Shown piece after piece: positions 10,141-18,933 of a stretch of DNA of 30,450 nt. Position numbers and translations under genes: made by a program. Below the pieces are notes generated by a model. That model was given only the letters and a program-made list of their open reading frames with translations, was not told where the DNA came from and did no database searches. This DNA comes from Chara braunii (Eukaryota > Streptophyta > Charophyceae > Charales > Characeae): NCBI GenBank assembly GCA_003427395.1, contig BFEA01000030.1:2841679-2872128 (forward strand), given 5' to 3'. Position 1 is the stretch's first letter. The number at the start of each line of letters is the position of its first letter.

Positions 10141-10760
10141 CAGACTGCTACTTGCCAGGAGATCTGCCTATTGACTGACAAGAGAAGGGGGAGGGGCAAC
10201 CCAATCCACCGTGCAAAGTAACTGCGGGCCTACCGCTGCTGGATACGGCAGGCGACTGCACATTACTGCTTGTTGCCGCTGGCGGCTGTGTAATACTACT
10301 GGCCACTGCGAGCAATTGCTCGCTACTGCTGGCTGCGCACAAACTATGGTTGTGTTGCGGTCTGGGCGCAGGCTGCGACTGCGGTTATTGGTTGTGGCGC
10401 GCTGCGGTACACTGCTGTAGGCTGCCGGCATACCGCTGCTGACTGTGGAAGGCTGTTGCGCACTACTATTGGTTGCCACGTACTGCTGCATGCTGCTGCC
10501 GGCTGTGACCAACGGTTACAGTCTGCTAGGCGGCAGGGATCAGGCTGAGGGACACTGCTGCTGCGTGTGGACTGCGGTTGCTAGTTACGTCATATGGCTG
10601 CTGATTGCTGCTAACTGTTGACTATGGGCGAGCTGCTGTTGGCCGCCGCCGCAAGCTGCTGCACCTAGGGATTGTGTTCAAACTGCTGTTGTTGTTAACT
10701 GCGGCTGCTTACTATTGGCCGTTGTATGCTGCTGCACACTGCCGCTAGCTATCATTGACT
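10141..10760. repeat. CTG/CAG-rich degenerate simple repeat
   Basis: The plus strand is dominated by CTG, CTGCTG and TACTGCTG words with interruptions. On the minus strand this gives CAG-rich frames encoding Gln/Ser/Ala/Thr-rich peptides (for example 10168-10512 and 10678-10866). Gln-rich tracts do occur in real transcription regulators, but no flanking domain is visible, so I treat it as simple sequence. Confidence 0.7.
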
Positions 10761-11388
10761 GTAGACTTAGGGAGGTGGTCAGGCTGGAAAAGTAGGGGGT
10801 TAGTGCTGCGATTTGGGAGGTCGTCAGGGGGATGATTTCGGCAGCTTGACTTCTGAAGTTGGCCAAGCTGATACTATTTGGCCATCATTGCGGGACCCTC
10901 AGGCGAATGAAGGTATCAAGGCCCCCTCCTAGGAGTTGAGTTGTCCCCTTCTTGTATCTCGAGAGTCTGAAACCCCTATCTTCTGCCTTTCTTACTCTAA
11001 GTCTAATCCAGTTCTGAGAGGAAGGCGGCAGGCGGGATTGCAACCCGTAGGACCGCAACAAGACTCTGTGGGGAGTCAACCCACCGATTGCGGGAGCTCT
11101 GTCGAAACTCAGGAGGAGTTCTGGAGGCAGGGAACTGTCAGGTATATATCTTTCTGTCTGTATGACCCCTCTATACCCATGTTTGACTATCTCCCTCTAG
11201 TTTGACTGACGTATGCATGTGATGGCCCTATGATTTTACTGTCATTCCAGGATTTAATCAGATAAAGTAAAGGAATGCATGTAAATCTCAGTTTCAATTT
11301 TGTTGGTTGACTGAAAGTAGATTGTGGGATTGCATCTGGGGAAAGGTGGGAGAAAGGTTGTATTGCATGTTTGACTGGGTCATTAAGG
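10761..11388. other. No supported gene
   Basis: Two short minus-strand frames (10678-10866 and 10885-11079) give fairly normal-looking peptide composition next to the Gln-rich tract and could be remnants of one exon, but I recognise no family. The rest is unremarkable AT-balanced DNA. Confidence 0.35.
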
Positions 11389-11421
11389 CTGGGCCAGTTC
11401 CATAAGTTTGGGAAGGTCTAG
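11389..11421 (+). other. Core hairpin copy 1
   Basis: CTGGGCC (11389-11395) faces GGTCTAG (11415-11421): seven pairs, two of them G-T wobbles that could pair only in plus-sense RNA. Confidence 0.6.
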
Positions 11422-11450
11422 TGCTATGTTTATTTTGAATTGCCTGGAGG

Positions 11451-11483
11451 ACCAGACATGTTCCATAAGTTTGGTGGTCTGGT
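11451..11483. other. Core hairpin copy 2
   Basis: ACCAGAC (11451-11457) pairs perfectly with GTCTGGT (11477-11483) around the core at 11463-11474. Confidence 0.8.
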
Positions 11484-11526
11484 TGCTCTGACTTGCGAGG
11501 GCTGACTATGGTTGACTTTTCGGGAA

Positions 11527-11557
11527 CCAGTCAAATCCATAAGTTTGGGTAGTCTGG
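11527..11557. other. Core hairpin copy 3
   Basis: CCAGTC (11527-11532) faces GTCTGG (11552-11557) with one T-T mismatch around the core at 11537-11548. Confidence 0.55.
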
Positions 11558-11624
11558 CGGCCTTGTTTAATTTGGGTTTCTGTCAGTTTCTTTTTGCTTT
11601 GGCTTTAAGAGAATGAACCAGGCA

Positions 11625-11660
11625 AAGGACCATACGAGTTCCATAAGTTTGGGTGACCTT
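11625..11660. other. Core hairpin copy 4 (weakest)
   Basis: AAGGAC (11625-11630) faces GACCTT (11655-11660) with one A-A mismatch around the core at 11641-11652. The upstream loop segment is longer than in the other copies. Confidence 0.45.
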
Positions 11661-11739
11661 AGTCCAATGCCTCGCACATGCTGGGACCTGAAGGATATAA
11701 CTTGGCTATATTCTACTATTATATTATCTATGAACAGGC

Positions 11740-11778
11740 TAGTCAGACAGGGTTCCATAAGTTTGGGTGGTCTGACTA
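11740..11778. other. Core hairpin copy 5
   Basis: TAGTCAGAC (11740-11748) pairs perfectly with GTCTGACTA (11770-11778) around the core at 11755-11766. This is the longest stem of the family. Confidence 0.85.
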
Positions 11779-12017
11779 TAGCTTATCACCGACTGAAGAG
11801 AGTATTTAACTAAGGATAAACTTGTGGTACGAAGGGGCAGGCTGAATCTTGAGCTGAAGATGATCGGTTCAGTTATGTGCTACCTCAAAAGACTAAGTGC
11901 AGACAATTATATAAAGTTTGGATATTTAAACAGTTCATGGCGACTAGGGTGGCCTGGTCACATGCCCAAAGAGGAGAAAAGTTGTTGTGCCATGTGTTTG
12001 GGTATACTCCATGGCTG

Positions 12018-12053
12018 AGCTAGACATGTTCCATAAGTTTGGGTGGTCTAGCT
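12018..12053. other. Core hairpin copy 6
   Basis: AGCTAGAC (12018-12025) pairs perfectly with GTCTAGCT (12046-12053) around the core at 12031-12042. Confidence 0.85.
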
Positions 12054-12199
12054 TTATGTTCTATGTAAGCTGGGTATAAAGGGATAAATCATTGAAAGAC
12101 TACGAACTGTTATTTGCTAAGTTGACTTGGGTTGCTGAGAGTACTCACCTTTGCGGTTTGGCCTGCATGCGACTGAGTGAGGCTACTACTTAGTTTGAG

Positions 12200-12900
12200 T
12201 TTCAATTTGATAGGTAGTTGCTTTAGTTGCTCGCCATGTGCTAGAGCCATAGGAGTTAGTTTGATTTTCACATATTCTGAGCAAAGTCTATTTTTGCGTA
12301 GTCAATTTCTGCATTTTCAGGGATCTTTTATTTTATACTTAGTCTTGTATAAATCTTGGTAGGCCACTTTCTCTACGGGAGGCGCTGTCGAAATTTTTAC
12401 AAAACCAAGGAGTTAGTCAGATTTTGTCTTTTCAGAGTTCAGTTTGTCTGACTTTCATATATGGCGTAGTAAAGATATGGAGAGCCTCCTTTTCTAAAGG
12501 GAGTGCTGCCCAAATTTTTGCTAATACAGGGAGTTATACAAAATTGGACCTTGTGAAGTCAAAGTCATTTTTAGATTCTGAACTTGACTTTGTATAAACT
12601 TTAGTAAGCTACTTTCTCTACGGGAAGCTCTGTCGAAATTTCTACAAATTCAATGAGTTACTCAAAACTTGACTTTTCAAAATCCAACTTGTCTTATTTT
12701 CACATATGACTTAGTAAAAATATGGGAAGCCTCTTTTTCTAAACGGAGTGCTGCCCAAATTTTTGCTAATTCAGGTAGTTAGACAAAATTAAACTTTGAA
12801 AAGTTGAAGATTATGTTTGTTTCCATATGTAGGCTGATACAAATTCTAAGAAGACACTTTTTCTACGGGAAGCGCTGCCGAAATTTCCTTAGTTTAGAGG
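12200..12900. repeat. Satellite-like array with alternating monomers (245-bp dimers)
   Basis: Two monomer types alternate. Type A has CTCTACGGGAGGCGCTGTCG followed by AAATTT (anchors at 12371, 12616 and 12861). Type B has TTTCTAAAGGGAGTGCTGCC followed by CAAATTTTTGCTAA (anchors at 12491 and 12737). A to A is 245 bp each time and B to B is 246 bp, with single steps of about 120 and 125 bp. Between the anchors, GGAGTTAG and ACTTTGTATAAA-like words also recur. Weaker similarity extends left to about 12200. This is higher-order organisation typical of satellite DNA, but only about 2.5 dimers are present. Confidence 0.85.
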
Positions 12901-15634
12901 AGATAGATTATATTATGACAGGTGGCGATTCTGACGATCCACTCTCTATGGGGGAGATCCTGCCATAGGTCTACCTTTCTTTGGGCACTGGCTTAGAGGT
13001 AGACCTAGGCTTGGTCATCAGGAGAGTCTTAAGTAAAGACGTGTCATAGGGATTTGATCTCCATACGTTGACGAGTTAGCTTGGACATTGACTGTCGTAT
13101 GATACAAGTCTTCATTTGGACGTTTGATTTAGGATTTGGACTAACTTCGGTTTGATCATTCGAGGATCATCTTCTGTTATCACTGATAACAGGTCGGTTC
13201 GTTAATCGCTGACTTGTAGGCTCACGACACAACTTTGCTTACATATGTACCTCAGCTTGATTGCCTTAGCCCTACGATTTGATATGTTTCCTTGAGGGAT
13301 TTAACCGGACCCCTTGTAAGTGACCATTATAAAGATTTTATGAGATTTATGGAAAGGTTGAACTATGACTGGGGCTTGAGTGTGTGAGGCGTGGTATGAG
13401 TTACAGGGTACAGTAAAGTTGACCACCTTGGTGTATGGCAATGTGGCTATTGTGTGTACCTGTGTTGTATGCATGTTAGTATTTTAAAGCTTGGTATATA
13501 AACCATATTTTGGAGGAAGTGAGAATGACAACCATGTGTCGCACGATCTGAATACCTGATGGACTTATGTTCCCTTTTTTCTTTGGTTGTTGTCTCGAGT
13601 CCTGATCTGATATATGAGCGTTGTGATGCTTATTTATGTATTGACTGATTTTGCTTATTAATCTTTATAGTTGGACGTTGTAGTCCGTGGCAGCCGTCAA
13701 AGTCAAGCCCCTTGACTTCTTTCCAGACCCTAGATGATGGAGCTGGTCTCCAGGGCGATAAGAGACGACTGCTACCACAGGTATGAACCTGTGTACCACC
13801 CACTCTCCGCAGGGTGCAGAAGAGGGTGTGGTTTTCAACCGCACTTGGCGATTGTCCAGCATCGAGAGATCAATCCCTTAAGGCGCGTGTCGGCCGACAC
13901 TTGAGCGTCGAACGCGATCCTCGAGAGGAACGAGGACCGCATGAGTATGGGTACTATATAGTACGCCATCATGGCGACCACTTGCATACGCTTGCATTGC
14001 GAGTCGATATGAGTTAGCCCTGCGTCCGCACGGTTTTATACAAAGTCTTGCGCGCGATGCCTAACCGATTTCCGCATCGGAGAGTTATGGGTTCGCTACT
14101 AAGGGACTAGGAGTGTTGTCGCGTTGTTTGTCCTCTGTCGTTTCATATATGTATGTGCGTAGGTATGTGTGTTTTTATTTTTATGTTATGTAGACTGGTG
14201 TGCGCGTGGTGTGTGGGATGTGTCCTAGTCGACCGACGACGAGTCGCGCTTGGGACTTCAGCCCCCCAAGATGTCGGTTCGCGTGCGGGCCCGATAGAGG
14301 CGTATTACCGCGCGTACCCCCTATGCTATAGCGAACGAGAAACGCCCTCTGCTGGTCCACCTTTGCGATCGCAACTGATCAACTTTCGTACTGTGGACTG
14401 GTAGCTTGGCGGTGATACGCCCACCGAAGGGAAGTGACAACTCCCGTAAGGTGGAGGTAAGCCGTGCCTCACGTAGGCCCTATCCTGTCGTAGGGGCTCG
14501 CGGGAGATATGGCTGACGCACTCGGCCGGAGCGGCTTGCGAAAGCGCCATGAATATTTGTGACGAAGGATTTAAGCCAACTCCTGCGTGACGCGGCCGGG
14601 GGGGTCCCGCGCTGCCCTGCGCGGTGCCAGACCGATGCGCTCGACAGCGCATCCCAAAGACCTCACAGAGTCATCACCCCGCTTAGTCTGAGCGTGGAAG
14701 CCAGGTTCGCCCACGTGCCACAGTCCCTCGCGGCCACGCGTCAACCCCACACAGTCAGCACCAACTCGTCATATCGCCCAACTCTCTACTCACCGTCTTT
14801 CTGCTCGTTAGCCGATCCTCTCGACTGTTCTAACTCCCAAGTAGATTAGAGAGGGAATTAATAGTGCTTGTAAAATTTATAGCTTGCTAATCAGCGCGCG
14901 ATAGTCGGGATTGCCAGAGGAACATGAAAGAAGAGAGAAGGAAATGCCTACGAGTGCATGACTGGGCCGCGGCGTGGGGGACGTAGCCTCACTCCACGCT
15001 TCGATCCAACCATGCAACGATCCGGCCAATGAGATAGGAGGTGGAGTACGCATGCAGTGACGCGGGAAGGGAATTTCAAGAACGGGGAAGATTACGGTTA
15101 CACCTGTGTAGTAGGGAAGGAACGAGAAAAGATTACAGTTGAGATTAGAATTTGGGCACCGCGGTAACAGAGCGCAGGTCCCTGTGCAGCAGAGCGCGCG
15201 CGCAAGTAAGAGGCGATGTGCCATTATGGGCACAAATTCCAACGTACCCAATTTCCTACTCTAATTAAAGTCCTAATTACGAAAAGAAATTCCAAAAGCC
15301 CGCATGGGCTCATTCCAAATTCAAAAATTTCGAAGAATTACCCGCGCGATTATTGCGCCAAAAAGACGAACGCCTTATTTGAAAACAAAAGAAAAAGAAG
15401 AGAAAAGCAAAAAAGACCGTAGCAGAAGTTGTTCCCCTTCCGCGCTCGTTAAGGCACGGGCCCATTGTCCCAAGGTCCATAACTGCCACCGTCTCTTCCC
15501 AAAGGACCAAGGAGAAAACTTCGAAAAATCAAGAAAGAAGGACCGCCATGCAATTTATCCTCGATCCCTTTGTGTACCCCCAATCCCGGTTACGCAGAAG
15601 ATGGCGCCTTTCAGAAAGTAGTTCGTCACATATG
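12901..15634. other. Non-coding, several perfect short hairpins, no gene seen
   Basis: No protein motif or RNA gene was recognised over about 2.7 kb. Perfect inverted repeats are: 12966-12976 with 12997-13007 (11 bp, 20-nt loop); 13174-13181 with 13185-13192 (8 bp); 13700-13707 with 13711-13718 (8 bp); 13776-13782 with 13787-13793 (7 bp); and the 14-bp palindrome at 13887-13900. Except for the first, each is within what chance would give in 30 kb. The open frames at 14153-14849 (plus) and 14877-15251 (minus) have no supporting feature. Confidence 0.5.
12966..13007. repeat. 11-bp perfect inverted repeat
   Basis: TAGGTCTACCT (12966-12976) and AGGTAGACCTA (12997-13007) are exact reverse complements around a 20-nt loop, just after the satellite array. 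Confidence 0.8.
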
Positions 15635-15797
15635 TGACGCCCAGGGGGTTCCATCCTGTGCAAGCTCCCGCTTGCACACACATCTCCCAAGCTCGAAGAG
15701 GAAAGAAGAAGGAAGGGAGAAGAATTACAATCCCACCAATATTACACGTGTCGTTACCGTAGGATAAGAGTGTGGATGTCATTCTTTCGACACGTCA
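15635..15797 (-). other. Possible short LTR of gypsy element 1 (unconfirmed)
   Basis: Read on the minus strand, the segment starts TGACGTGTCG and ends GGGCGTCA, so its ends are 5-bp inverted repeats (TGACG/CGTCA) of the kind LTRs carry. It lies directly downstream of the last ORF of the element. It includes a perfect 9-bp hairpin, TGTGCAAGC/GCTTGCACA (15657-15678), with the loop TCCC. I found no matching copy on the 5' side of the element, and there is no clear polypurine tract, so this remains a guess. Confidence 0.2.
15650..15697. repeat. TGTGCAAGCTCCC module, copy 2
   Basis: TGTGCAAGCTCCCGCTTG, then CACACA, then TCTCCCAAGCTCG, corresponds to the copy at 9086-9142. Here the first part forms a perfect 9-bp hairpin. 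Confidence 0.45.
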
Positions 15798-15814
15798 TTT
15801 GAGCCGCCCTTATT

Positions 15815-16591
15815 TCAAGGGTGGGGGAGTCGGAAGATGGCGGGGATAGGTGGGTGGGGTTCATTCGGGAGAGGCGGTAGGAAATTCCCCATCCCCATCA
15901 CCGTTTCCAGGAGCTCCTGGTACCTGATGATGCGATGGATGCGGGGGAAGCGATTTCCACCTTCAGGGAGGGAAGCAAGATAATCGGGATAGAGGGTTGA
16001 GAAAGTGCGAAACAGCGGTGCACGAAACTGCTCATGATCTGCACACACGGGGATAGTTCCCGTGATGATGCAGTAGACATCAATGCCGCCCTGGTCTCGC
16101 CACGCGGCGCTGATCAGAAGGACGTGGAGATAGAAGGAAGAAGAGACACATTGGGCAGCGGGGTGTGGATATACGTCAGCGACGAGGCGGGTGGCGTAGG
16201 ATTGGTGGAAGGTCAAAGAAGGAAAAGGATTGGAGGGGAAAGAGCGTGGAGTATCGATCTGTCGGAAGGTGATGTAATCAAGGGGACGGCGGGATAGGGA
16301 ACGGGGACGTAGCCCGATGTCCCGAATTGCCACGAGCTCGAACTGAGGGACGGGGGGAAGGGGATGGGGAGCGGGATCGCCTGCGCGTCGCCGTGCCAGA
16401 AGTCTTTGCATGAGGGTGCTCATCTTCCTTGGCTGGCGGCTCGAGATCTTTAGTCGGGTCGTCCGGAACAGGCAGATCGACTCCCAGCGACAGCTCCAAT
16501 GGCCGCTTTCCCTCTGCGATGGCCGCCCTGCACCGCTCTGCTTCTGGATCCTTCTCCTGGGCTTCCACCTGCTCCGCTTCCTCTTCTCCAT
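15815..16591 (-). CDS. Accessory ORF C of gypsy 1, function unknown
   Basis: An open frame of 258 codons overlaps the preceding ORF by about 314 bp in a different frame. Its first 56 residues are Arg/Ser-rich and look like an out-of-frame reading of the acidic/RS region. From the internal Met at residue 57 (MSTLMQRLLARRRAG) the composition is that of a normal folded protein, with aromatic and hydrophobic residues (SSFYLHVLLISAAW, VYCIITGTIPVC, FRTFSTLYPDYLASL). I therefore think the real product switches into this frame near 16420, by a frameshift mutation or by programmed shifting. I recognise no family. No transmembrane segment is convincing, so an envelope-like role is unsupported. Confidence 0.55.
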   Translation of the reverse strand: MEKRKRSRWKPRRRIQKQSGAGRPSQRESGHWSCRWESICLFRTTRLKISSRQPRKMSTLMQRLLARRRAGDPAPHPLPPVPQFELVAIRDIGLRPRSLSRRPLDYITFRQIDTPRSFPSNPFPSLTFHQSYATRLVADVYPHPAAQCVSSSFYLHVLLISAAWRDQGGIDVYCIITGTIPVCADHEQFRAPLFRTFSTLYPDYLASLPEGGNRFPRIHRIIRYQELLETVMGMGNFLPPLPNEPHPPIPAIFRLPHP

Positions 16592-17327
16592 CCGCTTCTT
16601 CTTCGGCCACCTCCTGTTCTTCTACTTCTTCTTCTTCTTCTTCTTTTTCGCTCACCACCCCCGTCTCATGGTCGTTGTACTCACTATAATCCTCATCCTC
16701 TTCAGAGGTCTCCTCCTCGTCTTCTTCCTCCTCCTCTTCCTTTTCCTCTTCCTCTTCTCCTCCGCTCACCGGGTTGAAGAGAGCGTCCGCAATCGTCCCG
16801 GGGTCCAGGTAGTTGTGCGATGGGTAACAAGCGTTGTCGTCATCGCCTTCCAGACATGCTGACCATTGCAGATATGGTACCAAGTGGTGCGAGAGGATGT
16901 GTGGTACTGGACTCTTGTCGGAGTGCGAGATGACGTCAAGTGGAAGGTCGTCGAGTAGCTCGGTCTGAAGGACCAGCAGTTCGTTTATAATCGTTCGTCG
17001 ATGACCCGTCTCGACCGATCTGAAGACGAATCCTAGAAAATCCCCCTCCGTGTCCGTCCGCCAAGCTTGAATGAGTAGCAGCTCGACGTTCTCACTAACA
17101 GCGGGCTGCTCACCATCCTTCCACCACATCAGATCGAGATCAACTAAGCATAGCAAAAGCGTCACGTACGTTTGCCACCACCTTAACCACTGCTCCGGCT
17201 TGATCCTTGGAAGCATAAGCGGGCGTACGGGGGATGGAGGGCCGACTGCCAGAAGAGAGGGAAAGCAGAGGGGAGGCTGAAAGCAGAGAATCTGGAGCGG
17301 TTCATTGGGGGCGAGGGAAGGGGACAA
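16278..17327 (-). CDS. Accessory ORF B of gypsy 1 with acidic tract, function unknown
   Basis: The frame has 349 codons. Residues 1-185 are of normal composition, with a Trp-rich hydrophobic segment at 43-70 (PEQWLRWWQTYVTLLL). Residues 191-260 are almost entirely Glu and Asp. The end (315-335) is Arg/Ser/Pro-rich. The Met at 17327 overlaps the preceding ORF by 26 bp. Long acidic tracts are known in histone- and chromatin-binding proteins and in nucleolar proteins; that role here is inference. Shadow frames on the plus strand are Leu/Ser/Phe-rich, as expected opposite Glu codons. This is either a separate retroelement ORF downstream of pol or captured host sequence. Confidence 0.65.
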   Translation of the reverse strand: MSPSLAPNEPLQILCFQPPLCFPSLLAVGPPSPVRPLMLPRIKPEQWLRWWQTYVTLLLCLVDLDLMWWKDGEQPAVSENVELLLIQAWRTDTEGDFLGFVFRSVETGHRRTIINELLVLQTELLDDLPLDVISHSDKSPVPHILSHHLVPYLQWSACLEGDDDNACYPSHNYLDPGTIADALFNPVSGGEEEEEKEEEEEEDEEETSEEDEDYSEYNDHETGVVSEKEEEEEEVEEQEVAEEEADGEEEAEQVEAQEKDPEAERCRAAIAEGKRPLELSLGVDLPVPDDPTKDLEPPAKEDEHPHAKTSGTATRRRSRSPSPSPRPSVRARGNSGHRATSPFPIPPSP

Positions 17328-17751
17328 GCTCGGGGATGAGCACCGCTGGTGCGTGCCGAGAGAGGTGAATGCCGTCTATGTCAATAATGTCTATATTGAC
17401 GATGTTCTCCCCCCGCTCCACGAGCATCTGACTCCACACCCTCGATAATTGCGCTCCCCACTCTCGCAACGAGTCAAGGATGGCCGTATGCGTTCTGGGA
17501 TCGAGCGGCGTAAGATCCCCGCTGAAGATGATGACTGCCGAGATGTGAGCAGTTCCTGGCGCCGAGAGCCGACGATAAGCCGAGGCTTCGGCCAACACGT
17601 GTGACCTACTATTGGGGATCGCAAATCGAAGCTCTGCCGCCTCGTAGAATCCCCTTGTATTGAAGAACTGGGCAAAGCGAAGAGCGTCCGGGCTGATGCG
17701 CGAATGATACACTTGCCGAATCGACGAGATATGCCCACTTGGCGCCAACAT
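17302..17751 (-). CDS. Accessory ORF A of gypsy 1, function unknown
   Basis: This open frame has 149 codons and is in the same frame as the integrase C-terminal ORF, from which it is separated by stop codons around 17782-17755. It has balanced composition with aromatic residues (DALRFAQFFNTRGFYEAAELRF) and an Ile/Asp-rich stretch (NIVNIDIIDIDGI). Ending 26 bp inside ORF B, it probably forms the N-terminal part of one protein with B and C, split by frameshifts. I do not recognise a family. Confidence 0.55.
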   Translation of the reverse strand: MLAPSGHISSIRQVYHSRISPDALRFAQFFNTRGFYEAAELRFAIPNSRSHVLAEASAYRRLSAPGTAHISAVIIFSGDLTPLDPRTHTAILDSLREWGAQLSRVWSQMLVERGENIVNIDIIDIDGIHLSRHAPAVLIPELVPFPRPQ

Positions 17752-17781
17752 GCGTTCACTGAGTACCTTCCGTGGAGAAAC

Positions 17782-18414
17782 TCATGGCGAAAAGGAGAGA
17801 GAAGATGAGTGAGTAGGAGAGAGAGAATGAGGCTCGTCACTATCCCACTCGGACCCTGAAATCGACCCCGCTGGAGAAGGAGGGGAGGAAGTCGAGAGAT
17901 GGCGGAGGTAGGACACGTGGCGGGCGATAGGCCTAGTCGACCGGCTACCGAACACCTCAGGAGCAAGCCGCACCGTGTTCACGCAGTTAGGACCGAGCTC
18001 GATCACTCTGAAGCATCCGTAGAATCGTGGCGCTAACTTGCCCTGGTGCGCACATTTCCTTACCTGCACCAAGTCCCCCAATTTGTACTGGGGCTGAGGG
18101 CCAGCATTCCCATTTCGGGCCTCATAACTCCGGACCTGGCGTCCGTAGGCCAATTCAGTCATACGCTGTCTTTTCCGGGCCAATCTCGGAAGGGCCCGTT
18201 CTATAAGGTGCAGATGGCGCTTGGCCTTGTCCTTGGCCGTCGCCCGCGTGGGACGTTTGTCCAGCGCCGTTTTGTCATTTAGGTTTGGTATCGAGACACA
18301 AGATAGGTTGTTGGTACGTACCTGGAAAGGTGAAAGTCCGGTAGATTCATGCGGGGTGCCTCGGTGTATAGCTAAGATGTGATCTATGATATCAGGACAC
18401 GGCAGTGACTGCAA
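17782..18414 (-). pseudogene. Gypsy 1 integrase C-terminal domain
   Basis: This 210-codon frame holds the end of integrase. Early residues (IHRGTPHESTGLSPF) match the conserved region after the catalytic core, in which host-like THxSTGxSPF motifs are usual in Ty3/gypsy. Residues 109-172 form the SH3-like DNA-binding GPY/F-type domain: QYKLGDLVQVRK, GKLAPRFYGCFRVIEL and TARPIARHVSYLRH-like sequence. The tail is Ser/Pro-rich. There is no chromodomain. The frame differs from that of the catalytic core upstream, so a frameshift lies near 18415. Confidence 0.85.
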
Positions 18415-18419
18415 TATTT

Positions 18420-18933
18420 TGTCGAAGTGTCGTTTTAATTACTCGGTTGGCATTTTCCACGAGGCCGTTCGATTGAGACATATGGGGAGCCGTATTACGA
18501 ATAGACACCCTGTGTACGACCAGGTTCCTCATGACTTCTCCCTTGAATTCAGCTCCGTTGTCGGTAAGGATTTCCTCGGTGTCCTAATGCATCCCGAGGA
18601 AACGGTTAACAGACCGCGTTATTTCCGCCGTCTGTCTTGTCCGGCATGGGTAGGCCTCGATCCACTTTGAGAAGTGGTCGACAAACACCAAGAGAATTAA
18701 ATATTCACAACTATTCGGTGCACGGGGGACGATAATATCTGTCGTGTCCATGCTAACCCTTTGAAATGGTCGTTGGACTACGGTGGGCACTATCGACCTA
18801 GGTGGCTGAATCGGTGCCTTGTCGGCCGCACAGNCTGTCGTGTCCATGCTAACCCTTTGAAATGGTCGTTGGACTACGGTGGGCACTATCGACCTAGGTG
18901 GCTGAATCGGTGCCTTGTCGGCCGCACAGACAG
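18420..18933 (-). pseudogene. Gypsy 1 integrase catalytic core
   Basis: This is the enzyme that joins the element's DNA to the host chromosome. The three acidic residues are visible: Asp in SMDTTDIIV (about 18755), followed by VDHFSKWIEAYP; Asp in LTDNGAEF (about 18560); and Glu in NGLVENANR (about 18470). The frame is cut by a TAG at 18584-18586 just before the second Asp. The N-terminal side is complicated by a 95-bp duplication around an N (18739-18929), which repeats the segment CAADKAPIQPPR to SMDTT. Allowing for that artefact and the stop, the core looks otherwise complete. Confidence 0.9.
18739..18929. repeat. Exact 95-bp direct duplication around a single N
   Basis: 18739-18833 and 18835-18929 are identical by my reading, separated only by N at 18834. 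In the integrase protein, a segment that should occur once occurs twice. An exact repeat joined by one N is what two overlapping contig ends leave when they are not merged. Confidence 0.9.

Larger units (their letters stand above)
11389..12053. repeat. Array of six short inverted repeats with a constant loop core
   Basis: Six copies of the 12-mer core CCATAAGTTTGG (starts 11400, 11463, 11537, 11641, 11755, 12031), usually inside TTCCATAAGTTTGGGTG, are each bracketed by complementary arms. The stems differ from copy to copy but remain paired. Copies 2, 5 and 6 pair perfectly over 7, 9 and 8 bp. Copy 1 pairs over 7 positions with two G-T wobbles. Copies 3 and 4 each have one central mismatch. 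Intervals between cores are about 63, 74, 104, 114 and 276 bp, so this is not a simple tandem array. Confidence 0.85.

Noticed and set aside
10148-10866. Gln-rich minus-strand frames as a transcription-factor gene
   Set aside because: The frames are interrupted, unflanked by any domain, and follow from CAG-rich simple sequence.
11389-12053. CRISPR-like array (short repeats separated by unique sequence)
   Set aside because: Spacers vary from about 50 to 265 bp, the repeat core is only 12-17 bp, arms differ between copies, and the context is eukaryotic retroelement DNA with no cas genes.
13174-13900. Cluster of perfect short hairpins as a functional system
   Set aside because: Stems of 7-8 bp with short loops are expected several times in 30 kb by chance, and these share no common sequence, unlike the two covarying families.
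15621-15640. GTCACATATGTGAC palindrome as a regulatory site
   Set aside because: A 14-bp palindrome is expected about once or twice by chance in a window of this length, and nothing else supports it.
16410-16862. Hydrophobic Leu/Phe-rich plus-strand frame as a membrane protein
   Set aside because: It is the antisense shadow of the Glu-rich tract in accessory ORF B (GAA/GAG read as TTC/CTC).
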